Source: Sipunculus nudus
Lineage: Eukaryota > Annelida > Sipuncula > Golfingiida > Sipunculidae
NCBI GenBank assembly: GCA_026874595.1
Contig: CM049311.1
Span: 37,126,676 to 37,190,675, forward strand
Direction of reading: 5' to 3'
Length of the DNA stretch: 64,000 bases
A program made the translations under genes and the position numbers. The notes beneath the pieces are model-generated. The model did no database searches, was not told where the DNA came from, and saw nothing but the letters and a program-made list of their open reading frames with translations. Shown in pieces: positions 35,139 through 47,474 of this stretch (position 1 is the stretch's first letter; each line of letters starts with the position of its first letter).

Positions 35139-36170
35139 ATCAAGCCACAGCCCTTGAAATCATCAGTTACACTGGCTAGTTTAAAACCCCTTGGTCAGAC
35201 AATAATCTATAAATAAACTAAAGGTGTAAAACGAAACTCAGTCGGGAGGACAATCGTGGCTTTCAAGGAAATATATCCATTTTCAATCTGGGATAGAAAT
35301 GGCAAGATCTTAGCTGCTGGGTTCAGATAGATTTGACTACAGTGTTTTTTTATAAGCACAGAAATAACTCATTTTATTGCAAGTGCACGACCACAAATAT
35401 TTAGCTGTTGAATGTAAGGAATTGAGCTGTGGGATCCTATCGCTCCAGCCATGACTGTACAACAGAAAGAATGGCAAAACAAGTTGGCATAAAATGGTAT
35501 CATGGTCCATGCAGTAACAATAACTCTCCAATAAATGCCACATGGCATTACACCAGAGCTAAATTCATCAGCAGCTAAGGTTGGGTTGAGATACTGATAT
35601 ATCAACACAAATCAATACGCTATGTCAATGTGGTTTGCAAGGCATGGTGTATTGTTATATCGATTGAACACAGTGATTGCAATCAAATTTAGATATAATT
35701 CTAAGAATAAATATAACCTAAACTATTTTTAAATCTAAAGCTAATGTATGTTTGTTATTTTAGCCTTTTATAAAAGCAAGCAACTCACTGACCCTTTCTA
35801 TAGAACTTTTAAAATTCCATGTGCACAATATTTTATTGCTTTGGGTTAAAAGTATCCTATCTGAAGGTTTCAGCCCTCATTGAAATCAGGGAAACTCTGG
35901 AAATTTTTTTTTAAAACCTGGTAAGTCAGGGAATTTGATTGCAAAAAGAGACAGGTATCAATCAATATTTTGTCTCGGCATACTGTTTTGATAATTGCAT
36001 GGTTCAATCTGGAGAATATTTAGTGAAGATTTCCCTTTTTAGCTCTCTGTGGCTACACTTTCTGTAATTATCATAGAATCATTATGCTATTACAATTTGA
36101 GGATTTGGGAACAGTACAAAAAAAGTGTTATTTTGCTGTAAACTTTACCATTACACATCCCCTTGCTAAC
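35139..36170. other. non-coding stretch, no gene seen
   Basis: Minus-strand frames around 35340-35608 overlap each other and have no recognisable domain. Nothing else is supported. Confidence 0.35.
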
Positions 36171-36174
36171 AGAC

Positions 36175-36712
36175 TCTCTCTGCAGATAGATTCTCTCTTG
36201 GGCGCTCTCTTGATTCTCTCTTGGGTGCTGTCTAGATTCTCTCCTGGGTCCTGTCTAGAATCCCTCTTGGGCGCTGTCTAGATCCTCTCTTGGATGCTGT
36301 CTAGATTCTCTCTTGGGTGCTGTCTAGATTCTCTCTTGGGTGCTGTCTAGATTCTCTCTTTGGTGCTGTCTATAGATTCTCTCTTGGGTGCTGTCTATAG
36401 ATTCTCTCTTTGGCACTGTCTAGATTCTCTCTTGGGTGCTGTCTAGATTCTATCTTGGGTTCTGCCTATAGATTCTCTCCTTGGCGCTGTCTAGATTCTC
36501 TCTTCGGTGCTGTCTAGATTCTCTCTTTGGTGCTGTCTGTAGATTCTCTCTTGGGTGCTGTCTATAGATTCTCTCTTTGGCGCTGTCTAGGTTCTCTCTT
36601 GGGCGCTGTCTAGATTCTATCTTGGGTGCTGTCAATAGATTCTCTCTTTGGCGCTGTCTAGATTCTCTCTTGGGCGCTGTCTAGATTCTATCTTGGGTGC
36701 TGTCCTAGGAGT
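36175..36712. repeat. 23-25 bp minisatellite, about 22 copies
   Basis: The unit is CTGTCTAGATTCTCTCTTGG plus GTG, with a longer variant carrying TATAGATTCTCTCTTTGGC. Short and long variants alternate in blocks. The minus-strand Arg/Glu/Gln-rich frame (RENLDSAKERIYRQ) is repeat translation, not a gene. Confidence 0.92.
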
Positions 36713-39080
36713 ACTTTTGTGTCGTATCTGCAAGCCTTTATTGGACCATGACAGGTTTATGTCTTGCAATTTCTTGAAACCCTTGATTGGGGCTGCCATT
36801 TTGCTTACACACTAAAACACAGATGTAACACGTCACATGTCCAAAAAATGGGTACACTACTAGTACATCCAATACAAGTGTTTTAATTTCATCAGGTTCC
36901 CTGCAACTCTTGTTTGCAGCAACAATATTCCAGATATATTAGACAGGAAAGGAGTTGAAAAAAAAAATCCTAGAATTATGAAAATTCACCCTTGAAAACT
37001 CAGGAAATTTTTCTTCCTGAATTTTACGGAACCCAGTATCTACTATCCTGGTATATTTCATTTTGTTCACAGATTGACTACTTCTTAGTTCAGTGAAGCT
37101 GTATTTATCTTTCCAGAATCCCTAATTGCTAGGAGACTTACAATTAAAAATCGACCCTTGCCTATCTTTTCTAGCTCCAGCAGAGCTGCATGTGTAACAT
37201 ATTCCTTAATATAAACCAAACTCATTAGTTTTCCTCTCTATCCTATCTTTGCCTTGCTCCAATGGATTTTTATCTGGACAGATTGTCTTATTTGCAGTTC
37301 CCAGCTTGATCACTATCTGCGTGCACCAGCTTTAGATGCATCAGGTTCTTTATATAAAGACTGACAGGTGGGGCTGCTTTTAATGAAATACATGCTCACT
37401 GTGTGAAGCCATACACAGAGTGCATTGTAACAGAGTTTGTATGTCTAGACTTGGTCTTCTGTCTGCATATCAGTCCGCTGTTAGGGTATGCTACACTGGA
37501 TTATGGTTTCCAAATGTGGCCCCCAAGAAAAAAATCACCCATGAGACAAGTACTTGGATATTATTTTGGCTCTAGGTGATAATCAAAGCACGTCATGATA
37601 AGCTTTCACAGTCTTGCCTTGGTAAACAGACACATGTGGACTGTGTTTATTCACACAAAGAACGTACCATAACAAATACAGAAACATGCAGGTGTACCTA
37701 AACTGGAAAAATTACTGTGTTCCAGGATGGTTTTGCTGGTTTAACTTTCACTTTCAGCAAGAAATTAGCTAATAACATTATAGATAATAGACATAATCGC
37801 TTGGGTTGTTTGTCTGTCCATCTGCCCCTCTGTCTGTCCTTCCTTAATGTTTTTGTTTCCATGCTATAACTTTCCTAAATATTATCCGATTTCATGCATT
37901 TACATTTGGGTCAGTAATTGCTCTCATGCATACCTTGCTTGGGATTGGTTTTGGAGTGTCTGTCTGAAAATTTATTATCACCAGCTCCAAAACAAAACAA
38001 AAATTTCCCATTATTTCGAATTCATTATGACATGTGGAGACATCTTCAGGAGACAATGAAAACTAAAACACAGGCACTATGACATATGGAGACATCTTTA
38101 GGGGAAAACAAAAACTATAACATATTGAGAAGGCAAGCATGAAGATCACAGGAAGCTAAAAGAGGCAGAAGCAGGGAACATAAATTCCACAAATTTGCTT
38201 GTTGCAAATGAATATGAACCTTTAATAGATTATTTAAACTCTTTGATATTTACCACTTTTGTTTTTAACATACAAAACTTATGTTTACATATAGTACCTA
38301 GCAAAATCTCTCTGCATGCCAGCAAGTATGTTTTATTTCTAAGTATTACAGAAGGCAGTTTTTTTTAACCTTTTTACCCAAAATATATTATTTGACCATC
38401 TTTGTCATATATATATTGAGTTCCTGAGGGAATCAAATGCCATCACATGGTAAAATGAGCGAGTTATACCTGTAAATCACACATACAAAATAATCATAGG
38501 CCCAGCCTGGACAGAGCTCATTTTCACACCAGTGGCATCCAATATAAATGGGCTGTACAGTCCCTAAGCCGTTATCTGAGGACTGTGCCCTTATTAAATG
38601 TCAGGCATCAGAGATGGACTTGACAAATTATTGCTACCATCAGTTTTATTGCAGACCCCATGGCATCTATGGGAATGGTTTAATTTGAAGCACGTCTGCT
38701 GTTAATCCATAGGCCTATTTAAGGTATCATTAATTCAAGGTTGATATATAATTCAGATGTCAAGGTTGGTATTATAATTTTGAATTTTAGAGCAGTCATT
38801 GGTCTTAAAAATCACACTTTTTTTATTATTCTCAAGCCTATACCTTTATTTTTTTATCATTGTCTTAAAATTACCTCTATACTTAGATCCAAGGCCTGTA
38901 GGCCTACCATATTAAAATATCATTGTAACAAATTGTTTTCTGTTAATTTAATCTGAAATGTTAAATGTGTTTGATTCGTTATATTTTGCTACCAAAGAAA
39001 TATTGCATTATGTATCACAAACAAGATTAACTGACCTATCCCAGATCCATCTGTTTATGTATCTTTTATCATTTATGGGA
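36713..39080. other. non-coding stretch with family-A-like head and family-C hairpin module
   Basis: About 37605-37675 matches the hairpin module of the long family-C copy (GCCTTGGTAAACAGACACA, GTGGACTGTGTTTA, CCATAACAA). About 37805-37850 carries a CTGTCC-rich head as in family-A starts. About 38580-38700 is unusually free of repeats. No gene. Confidence 0.4.
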
Positions 39081-39084
39081 GACA

Positions 39085-39395
39085 TTTAGTTTTGAGTTCA
39101 TTGTCAGTTATAGTTATTCAAGACATAGTTTTCAGTTAATTGTTAGTAATGGGAGACATAGGTTTTGGTTCATTCTAAGAAATAGGACACATTGTGTTTG
39201 GTTCATTGTCAGTTATGGGAGACATATAATTTTTGGTTCATTGTCAGTAGTGGGAAACAGTTTTTGGTTCATTGTCAGTTATGGGAGACATAGTTTTTGG
39301 TTCATTTTCAGTTAATGGGAGACATATATATTTGGTTCATTGTCAGTAATGGGAAACAGTTTTTGGTTCATTGTCAGTAATGGGAGACATAGTAT
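39085..39395. repeat. ~32-bp minisatellite, about 9 copies
   Basis: The unit approximates TTTTGGTTCATTGTCAGTAA plus TGGGAGACATAG. Copies vary by small indels, and two are truncated (GGGAAACAG). Confidence 0.88.
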
Positions 39396-40041
39396 TTATA
39401 CCATACCATACTAAAATATCATATCTATAATAAAAAAACTAAAAAAATGATGCATCCAGGGCAGGCAGTGCAATTGTCATATGTCTCAAAAGGAAAATAA
39501 AAGGTTTACCAAATAAAAATCACTCCTTTTTATTTGTCAAACAAAAATGTATGCTAAAATAGACTGTTACTGCATATTCTAAACAGAGAAATAATTTTAG
39601 TGGGGAAAATAAAAGAGAAAATAATACATACTAGTTCCATATGGATATTAGACCCTCTAGAAATTGCATCAAGTTATATGATAGATGTTGTAATACAGTC
39701 ATTTTCTCAATGTAACACCTGGCTTTACCTGGATGTATTTGTTTAACAATGACAGTGATGCTGATTTGCTGTATTATGTGTCAGCAAAGAACAATTATGA
39801 TATTCTGTACAGCTGATTGGTTGTGTGGTGATTTCAATATCAGTGCCTGAAAGTTCTCTTTACTGTAAGCTCATGTTTACCAGCTGCTTAAGTCATCTGC
39901 TTGTTTGCAGCCAGCAACAATCAGAACTAGGCTGTCTGATCCATTATTATGGCTCCGTGGCAAAGTTGTTCGCACTGATTGTCATGATCAGCCAGGGTTT
40001 ATTGGATGATTAATGTGTAATAAATTTTCACTATCGTGCAT

Positions 40042-40550
40042 TTAAAGGGTCCTTTTCACATACCTTGCATGATATTAGTGATAAGAAAAGGTTGTAGAAT
40101 AATTTTTAATGCTTCAAAGGAGAAAAATGATCAGCTGATCAATTATTATTCAATTATTTTATGTACCCTCTACATTATACAGTAAAACCTCCCCTAAGGA
40201 CAACCTCTGTTTAGTGACCACCTCAATCTAATGACCACTTGTTCAGGGTCAGGATTCTTTTTTGTTCCATATATAAGAACTTGTTAAGACGACCACCTCG
40301 AAAATGAGACCACCTTATCAAGGTCCCATAGATGGTCTTATTTAGGTTAAATATTTTTCCTGTTTGTCAACACTGCTGTGTTTACCACAGGTTGTTGATA
40401 AACAAGTTCATACATCCTTCAAAAAGACTTTATAAGAACTTTTCACAACCAAAATTATAGCCTTAGATCATTAATATACAGATTTATCACAGAGGAAGCC
40501 AGAAATCACATAAATTGTTTTTCAAAAGGTAATTGAATGAGCGCCTTTAA
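40042..40550. mobile_element. family-B MITE containing a nested family-D MITE
   Basis: The outer ends are TTAAAGGGTCCTTTTCACA and GCGCCTTTAA. The inner part GTCAACACTGCTGTGTTTAC...GAGGAAGCCAGAAATCACAT matches 13797-14215. A CAGTAAAACCTCCCC...GACCACC insert (40178-40350) is a family-D element, so a mariner-like MITE landed in a TTAA-type MITE. Confidence 0.6.
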
Positions 40551-43160
40551 AAATGCAATCAATTTAATCAATTGGAACACCACCAATAAATATACAAGAA
40601 ATTAGAGTGTTTTCTGCTTAAAATATTATGGTATCTGCTTTTATTCTTTTAGCTTTTCTTTGTCCCCTGTGAGGCATACAACCCGGCAATGCAGCCATAA
40701 AAGGTAGGTTTTTCTTCTTCATTTGCTTTCTGCCCATGACCATGAGTACCAATTAATTAACTCCTTCGTGGAGAGGGCTCACCCCTGCAGGGATAAGAAT
40801 ATTAGTGATGAAGGTGGTTTAAAGTGGACTCATACCTACAATCTTAATTGGTGTCACACCTCCAAAGACCTGACCATTGCATCCCTGACACATCTCAATA
40901 AAAAGATTCCAGTGCAACAGAAAGGTTTGAAATAGAAAGTCCTATACAAAATTGAATTATTGATGGTGTGTGAAGGCATCAGTCATATCTCAGCCTCCCT
41001 GCTGGTTCATTTTAGCCAGGATTGTTATGCAGGCCGTGCACTATAGAACAGGAAGAACCAGAGTTTGATGACAAATCACCAAGTCTTGAACTTTCACATA
41101 TCCCAGAGGATACATACAAAGCAGGCTCTGTTTTATCTTTTAGACACGTCTAAGGGTCAACCAATGTTATTCACCGCCCTCAGCTGGTAGTTGCTGATCT
41201 TGCCTGGAATTTAAATGTTTCTTACCTGAGTGCCTAGGACCTTGGACTAGTGATAGAGCATTTAAGTCCAGATTTGAGTCCACTTGTTCAAGTACTTGGA
41301 ATTGGACATTAGGGTTCTGGACTCCCCAGACTTTTTTTTGGATTAGAAGGTCAGAAATTAATTGGGAAGTTAAAATCGGGCTGAGGCTATCTCTTGTTCA
41401 GCAAAATAAATCCCTGTCACATAAGGCCTCACATTCAGGTTATTAAACCCACCATAAAGACTTATATGTGCAGACTAAAAACAGAATGTTACAAAAACAG
41501 GTTTAGGCTATGTACCAAACTCAGTCTCTGCATTGCAAGTTAAATGTAATTCAGTATCAAATAAAATGCTTGTTTTATTAAACTTACTTAAATTACACAT
41601 ATTGATATGAAATTCAAACTTTAAGATGCTTTAAATTAAGACGGTTTGACCTCAGTCTCAGGCTTGGACTCAAGTTCCAAAAGACTCAGAATCAAAGAAA
41701 GCAAACTTTGGCTCAAACCTCGAGGACTCAGACTAAGCCTAGAGTAGTTGGACTTGGACTTGCATTCAGACTTGTATATTGTAGATTTAACTACAACACT
41801 ACTGGAAACTAAGCTTTCATGCACTGACATGTCCCTGACATCTTGTACAACCATCTGCTATCCAACCTCATACTCTAGATCTGTTACAGCTATGCTTTCA
41901 CACACCTAGATTCAGCGAGCAGCTCTGCCAGCTATCTTATGAAAATAAAACAAGCCTGAAAGTGGTCGGGTTGAAATCAAAACTGTCAATCAAATCCAAC
42001 AAACAAAATATAAACAATATACACTTGATTTCCACATGCTGTCTGAACTAGAACACTTGCTCCAGAAATGGGACAGGTTTTTTTTATGTGATTGGTCAAT
42101 TTTACTCTTCATGCCTCTCTGGTTTTGGTGCAGAACTAGTACCTGAAATGCTTTGACAGTCATATAAAAAAACTGACAAAATGCAAGTTATTTGATTGGT
42201 CCAATTTCCTTGTTCATTATTCATGAAATAGATGCAAGAATCAAGGTCTTTGAAAGAGCTACGAGTAGCTGCCACAAACTTGGTTGTATGAAGATGCCGA
42301 CATTTAGTAAAAATCATATAAATTGATTAGGCCACATAAAAAAATAAAATGTTTGTTTTAAAAATGTACTGGTTGATACACAGTAGGTCGAATTTTACCA
42401 ACTTTCAAAAATAGAGTGGTATATATAGTGGTATAAAATTTGAATGTACATCATTTGGTCCCACACTTGCTTGTCTCATTAATTATTTTTCTTTCTTGAT
42501 AACCAGTTAAAGAAAAATGTTTATAATGGATTATTTTTGGTACATTTAAAGATATTTACCTTAATCTTTAGAGCTTCATAATACTGCTTTGCCATACATA
42601 TATTCTTGCTGATGGCTTCAACAGTTTGACACCAAACCAGAGAATTATGGCTTTTAGGAAACAAGTGATGCTTTTGACCTTTTAGGTCAATGGGAGTACA
42701 CATATGATGTCTACCTTGATGGCAAACCAATATTTCATATGGACACCTCTGGTATACTGCTGTTGGATGTAGATGTTACATCCTGACAGTAATCTCAAGG
42801 GTTTTATGCCTCCCGCAGCTAACACATTGTCTGTGTGCAAAACAAACCACCATTCAAATTGCTGGACTAACAAATCACTTTATGATTGAAGTGTTGCAGC
42901 TCTTCATATTATTCTTGCTTTTGCCATGAATAATTGATTTAGCATTTTGTGGTTGTGTTAACACATTACTGTGCCGATCCACCAGAGAGGAATGGATACA
43001 AATTGACTGATACCTTCCTCGTCCCTCCTGAGGCTACCTGTTGATTCTGAGCTGCTCCTATGGCTCAGTTTGTGCACAGTGAGAACAGACACACAGATCA
43101 GCGGGTGACTGTGTTACTTTTCCAAATTTAAATCTGTAACAATATGATTTTAGACATGAT
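40551..43160. other. non-coding stretch with ACTCGGACTTGG-type repeats
   Basis: Sequences at about 41220-41350 and 41640-41810 are full of GGACTTGGACTTG/AAGTCCAG motifs also seen at 54527-55043. A mini-exon-like stretch with TTCTTTTAG| (about 40659) and AAAAG|GTAGGT (about 40703) has no supportable frame. No gene. Confidence 0.4.
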
Positions 43161-43163
43161 ATA

Positions 43164-43348
43164 TACAGTGAAACCTTGTTGTATTGAACTCACTTAAGTG
43201 GAATACCCCGCTTATGTCGAAGTTACAGACTTGATATTCCAGACAACTCTAGTTAAATAATAACTAAATAAAACCTGCTTGTGTCAAACCTCGAAGTGTT
43301 TAAGTTTTCTTAGGGTCCCTTTGACTTTGACACAACGAGGTTCCACTG

Positions 43349-43350
<2 letters not shown>
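43164..43350. mobile_element. mariner-like MITE, family D
   Basis: It starts TACAGTGAAACCTTGTTG and ends ACGAGGTTCCACTGTA, so the TIRs can be paired over ~15 bases with TA flanks. It is followed directly by a (TA)n tract at 43348-43431. Confidence 0.75.

Positions 43351-43431
<81 letters not shown>
43348..43431. repeat. (TA)n microsatellite
   Basis: About 40 TA dinucleotides directly abut the right TA of the family-D MITE, as if seeded from its target site. Confidence 0.95.
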
Positions 43432-43433
<2 letters not shown>

Positions 43434-44059
43434 CAGTTGAAATTATTGCATCCCCAGACAAGGTTGGGGTCACTATGGTTTTAGCATAGTCCCACCACTA
43501 CCGCTGCAGAAAAATCTTGTGAGCAAGATAACTAAAAAAATATTTCATGGATCTTTATATAACCAGACATGTGCATTGATATGGGTGAGAGAACAAAAGC
43601 CTATTGAAAAAGAGGTCATGACATTACTGGCTAGGGGAGTGACCATGACCTTGAATATAGGTCCATTATTTGTAAAAAAAATCACACAAAATCTTAAATA
43701 TCTCAGGAAAGGATGAAAAGAATTGGTAAAAAAAATAAAGTTACTGATTGAGCTTCCTATTATGCTTTTCTTGTTTTCCCACCTTTCAATACTCTCATCA
43801 TTACCACTTAACAGTACTGTTAGCATTACAAGTCAAACTAATCGACAAATTTCTTTTATATTAAGCACATGCATAGATATCAGTTATAGTATGAAGTCTA
43901 TGTAAATTGTGGACTGACATTTACTTTAAGTGTGGCTAGCTTGACTTTTGGTATCTCCATATTTGGTGAAGAAAAACAAAAATATTGTTTCTAAAATGGT
44001 TAGATCAATTTTTTCTGAAAAGCAAAATGGAAAATGTCAAATGATCAGTTGTAGAAATA

Positions 44060-44390
44060 GTTTGAAACCTTTAACCTTGACCTTGACCTTCAAAATCAAT
44101 TCTGCCAATTTATAGGATTTTGTAAACCCCATTACTTTTGTAGTACCCTGTCAATTTTCTTCAAATGTGACACACAGATTGTTTCCCCAAGATCTCCGTC
44201 ATGTTTGAAGACTGGTGATCTTGACCATGCTTTTCAAGGTCAGATCTGTGGAATTTTTTTAACCCCATAACCAGCATATCTTTTCCTCAAATTTAATACA
44301 CAAATTGATTCTACCAAGATCTCTTAAATGTTTGAAGACTGTTGATCTTGAGCTGGGTCTTCAAGGTCAACCTTGTGAATATAAATAAGA
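44060..44390. repeat. ~130-bp degenerate tandem units (TCTTGACC / CAAGGTCA)
   Basis: Successive units share CTTCAAATGTGACACACAGA, CCAAGATCTC, TGTTTGAAGACTG.TGATCTTG and TTCAAGGTCA. They follow a repeat body starting about 43512 (CTTGTGAGCAAGATAACT). They are spaced dispersed-repeat units with no coding meaning. Confidence 0.6.
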
Positions 44391-45238
44391 TTTTTGTTAA
44401 CTCCATAAATTTTGATGTATTAGCTGCTGAATCTGATACTTTCTAATATGTCAAGTAATTTCCTTCTAAGGGATCACTGAAGAACATCTTATCTTATAAT
44501 ATATGGCCAATTTATAATTTAAATATCTTTTTTATACAACTCTGCTTTTTGTGAATTTAATTATTTTTCAGATATAACTTATGTTTATTTAGGGTTTTAT
44601 GACAGACCAGGATTAGTGAAATATTTAATACCTCTAGAGAGATTAATTTTATCTAAATGAAACAAGTGTTTATTTACTGGAATGATTTTGCAGGCAGCAA
44701 AGCCTGAGACAGCTTTAGAAAATCTAGGGCTTAGAATTGTTCTTTGGTAACATTCATTTTCCTGACAAAGAGGGATATCAGTTTGGAGACTTAGTGCTTT
44801 TTGGCCTATGGATATAGCACCTCCATGCCCACCTGGGATCAGTCTTGTCTTGACCTGCATGTTTTATGGATCTACAAAGCACCTCACCGGGATACCGTGT
44901 GCGCCATGGTTTTAGAAGTTGGCAGTTCATTTCAGCTACAAAAAGATTTATGACCCTTGGGACTTTGAAATCTTCATGCTGGAATTTCAAGTGCCATGGC
45001 TGACCCAGAAACAGATATCATATACAAAAACTCAGATTTGTGACTGGCCATAATGTGACAGGTTTGCCTAACAAAAAATTATCACAGCCAGCATATGTCA
45101 TAGAGCATTGTATGTAAGATAAGTGGATATATAAACAGCCAAGGAGAAGGCCAACTCAGTAAGGCTAAGATATCAATATGTCATATAATCATTGTTCTGT
45201 ATTAAAAATGCAGTAGATTAACTAAAAAGCCATGATAA

Positions 45239-45292
<54 letters not shown>

Positions 45293-47035
45293 TATATTTA
45301 TATATATAATGTATATACATGTATAAATCAGAATTACTTATTGAGGTCCCCATATTTTTAAAAAAAAAAGGCTTTTGAGCCCTCCCCATAAATTGTATAT
45401 TATTTATCCATAATATGTAGGAACATTATTAATTTCTGACCTTATATAATAACAGGCTTTGATCTTATATATCATTCTTAGTTTTTCTTTAATGTAAATA
45501 TTGTGTACTGCTATATTTTTTCAAATACTTTTTTGGCGTATTTTTTATTTATTTTCCTTTTACTTTGCTAACAACCAGACAAGATAAAAAAGAATGTACA
45601 CTATGATTTAATAAGAATAAAATATGCATTTGTTTGACAGCCATTACAGAAATAAAAAAAAAAGATATGTAGGAAAATAATTGACACATCTTCGTGAAAT
45701 TTTGGTTTTCAAACAGAATCCCATATGAAAGGAAGGTGCATGATAATAAATATCCGGCCCACACTGAGGACCAAGTATATATTCTATTACAGTCCACCGG
45801 TGAATAGTCTGATTTGATTTCCTCACAAACCTGCAGAGGATGCCTCAGGACAAACACTATTCTTCCATTATTGTTAGCCAAATAATCTATTTGCATGGTG
45901 TACTGCCATACATGCACAGGGGCATCAATTTATCTTCAGGGTGGGGGAGGGGAGGGACTCACACTGGTAAAGGAGGGAGGGACAACTTTTTTTTTTATAT
46001 AAATCTACCTATTTAGGTATTTATATTGAAATATACCATTCCCCCCCTATTATATATATATATATTAGTAAACTCAATCAGAAAAGGTGAAAACAAACCA
46101 AAGTCTAGTATCATTATAATTGTTAATACATTTGATGTCCAGTATATAAATCTTATTCTCTGAATAGCAGGGGGTTGATAACATTTCATTATAATCCCCT
46201 TTTACTGAACAATGGAGCTGGGGGGGGGGGCATATATACCCCTAATCCTCCCCTGTATTGATGCCAAGTCTGATCAAGCACTAACAATAGAAGGACCAGC
46301 TCCATCCAGATGGAGTACACCTTCATCTTTCTGCACCACAGCACTGGGATGGTTACATTTAGATAAGGTTGTGCTGGGTATGTGGCATAATCCGTGGGCA
46401 GTCCAGTGGAGGCTTTTAACCGGTCATTCCATGGGGAGAGCTAAATCTATGGCATCCACCCCATAATTGTCTACAGCACGTGCTGGTTAACACAGCAGGG
46501 ATTGAAGACTTGACCTGGCATTTTCCTGATCAGCATTTCCATTCATGGTTGTCCAGGCAGGGCAGGACGAGGCCCCCTTGTTGGGGACAGCGTAAGGACT
46601 TCCTGATCAATATTCTCTGGCAGGAGAACCGCTGATGGAACCTACAGTTTGTTACACAGCATGCAGCTCTCTGCCAGTGCTGAGAAAGTCACTGTCATAC
46701 TTCACTTGCAGCTTCTGCTACTAAGAAAAAACCTCCTCTCATCCACAGAAGAAGAGGCTCTTGGTAAGTTGGTGCTGTACCAGAATCATTTTCTAGGGTT
46801 TTTATTTGCTAATTACCTGTCATGCCCAGGACATGTATTATTAAGTATCTCGTCAACACCCCTAGCAGCCAGGCCCAGTGCCTTACTAAACTTAGAAAAC
46901 CTTCTTCAGATCTAGCATCTTGTGGGGAATGTTCCAAATATACGAGCACTCCAAACTGTGCTACTCTGGAAAGGAAATACAGTGAGGGTGCAGAATCTAA
47001 ATATAATTGTTCAGATATTTGTAACTGTTTAATAC
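44391..47035. other. non-coding stretch with a possible splice donor
   Basis: The 46250-46760 part is less AT-rich and ends CTCTTG|GTAAGTTGG (about 46762), a good donor. The open frame before it (LQLLLLRKNLLSSTEEEAL) matches nothing I know. No gene can be asserted. Confidence 0.3.
45240..45310. repeat. (TA)n microsatellite
   Basis: About 25-30 TA dinucleotides with a few A/T interruptions to the right. Confidence 0.93.
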
Positions 47036-47039
47036 ATGT

Positions 47040-47200
47040 TGTTACGAAGACAAATTTTTCAGGGGAAAACATGGGGCCGATCCCGGTTTTGAACCCATGT
47101 TGGTGGAGCACAAGTCCGGCGTATCAACCACTTTGCTAGCAAAGCAAGCTTCAGTAGCAATTTAAGACAGATCGGTCCCCTTTTATGTCATCCCGTAACA
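47040..47200 (-). repeat. 3' LTR of the TRIM-like element
   Basis: 161 bp, about 80-85 % identical by eye to the partner LTR. The B box has decayed to GGTTCAAAACC (a CpG transition), and a short AAGCAAGCTT-containing indel adds length. The divergence says the insertion is not recent. Confidence 0.75.
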
Positions 47201-47303
47201 CACCCCCCATTAAGAGCGTTCTGCAATCAGAACAAGACTAATTATACCAGGAGTCACACTTTGGTGAGCTTATTCCCTGGGCCACAAAGTTTACCGTCAC
47301 GTT

Positions 47304-47316
47304 GGACGAGCCCCCA
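47304..47316 (-). other. primer-binding site matching tRNA-Pro
   Basis: TGGGGGCTCGTCC on the minus strand lies 3 nt inside the LTR boundary. It is complementary to the 3' end (CCA plus acceptor stem) of tRNA-Pro over 13 nt, then diverges. Confidence 0.75.
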
Positions 47317-47319
47317 TTT

Positions 47320-47470
47320 TGTTACGAAGACAAATTTTTCAGGGGAAAACATTGGGCTGATCCCGGTTTCGAACCCATGTTGGTGATGCACAAGTCTGAC
47401 GTACCAACGGCTTCGCTAGCAAGTTTCAGTAGTGAGACAGTTCAGTCGGCTTTTATGTCATCCTGTAACA
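47320..47470 (-). repeat. 5' LTR of the TRIM-like element, with pol III A/B-box-like motifs
   Basis: On the minus strand the LTR has ATAAAAG near its start. It then has TAGCGAAGCCGTTGGTA (A-box-like, about 47404-47419) and GGTTCGAAACC (exact B-box consensus, about 47365-47375). The spacing (about 30 nt) fits a tRNA gene promoter, but no full cloverleaf forms: the acceptor and T stems do not pair well. Confidence 0.65.
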
Positions 47471-47474
47471 ATGT

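Larger units (their letters stand above)
47040..47470 (-). mobile_element. TRIM-like miniature LTR retroelement (431 bp)
   Basis: Two direct terminal repeats, 47040-47200 and 47320-47470, both run TGTTACG...GTAACA. The outer flanks are ATGT on both sides (47036-47039 and 47471-47474). Minus orientation is set by internal signals. Next to the 47320 LTR, after AAA, lies a primer-binding site TGGGGGCTCGTCC (47316-47304) equal to the complement of the tRNA-Pro 3' end. Next to the 47200 LTR lies a purine tract AATGGGGGGTG. The internal region is only 119 bp, so there is no gag/pol and mobilisation would need an autonomous partner. Confidence 0.85.

Noticed and set aside
36450-36635. Arg/Glu/Gln-rich repetitive open frame
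   Set aside because: Pure translation of the 23-25 bp minisatellite; the frame holds only because many units combine to multiples of three.
40659-40703. Possible mini-exon (TTCTTTTAG| … AAAAG|GTAGGT)
   Set aside because: Only ~45 nt, no recognisable residues, no neighbouring exons to give a frame.
46640-46762. Possible exon ending CTCTTG|GTAAGTTGG
   Set aside because: Good donor but no convincing acceptor, and no known protein motif in any frame.
47358-47421. A tRNA gene on the minus strand
   Set aside because: A and B boxes are present but acceptor and T stems do not pair, and the sequence occurs in both LTRs of a mobile element; called tRNA-like promoter motifs only.
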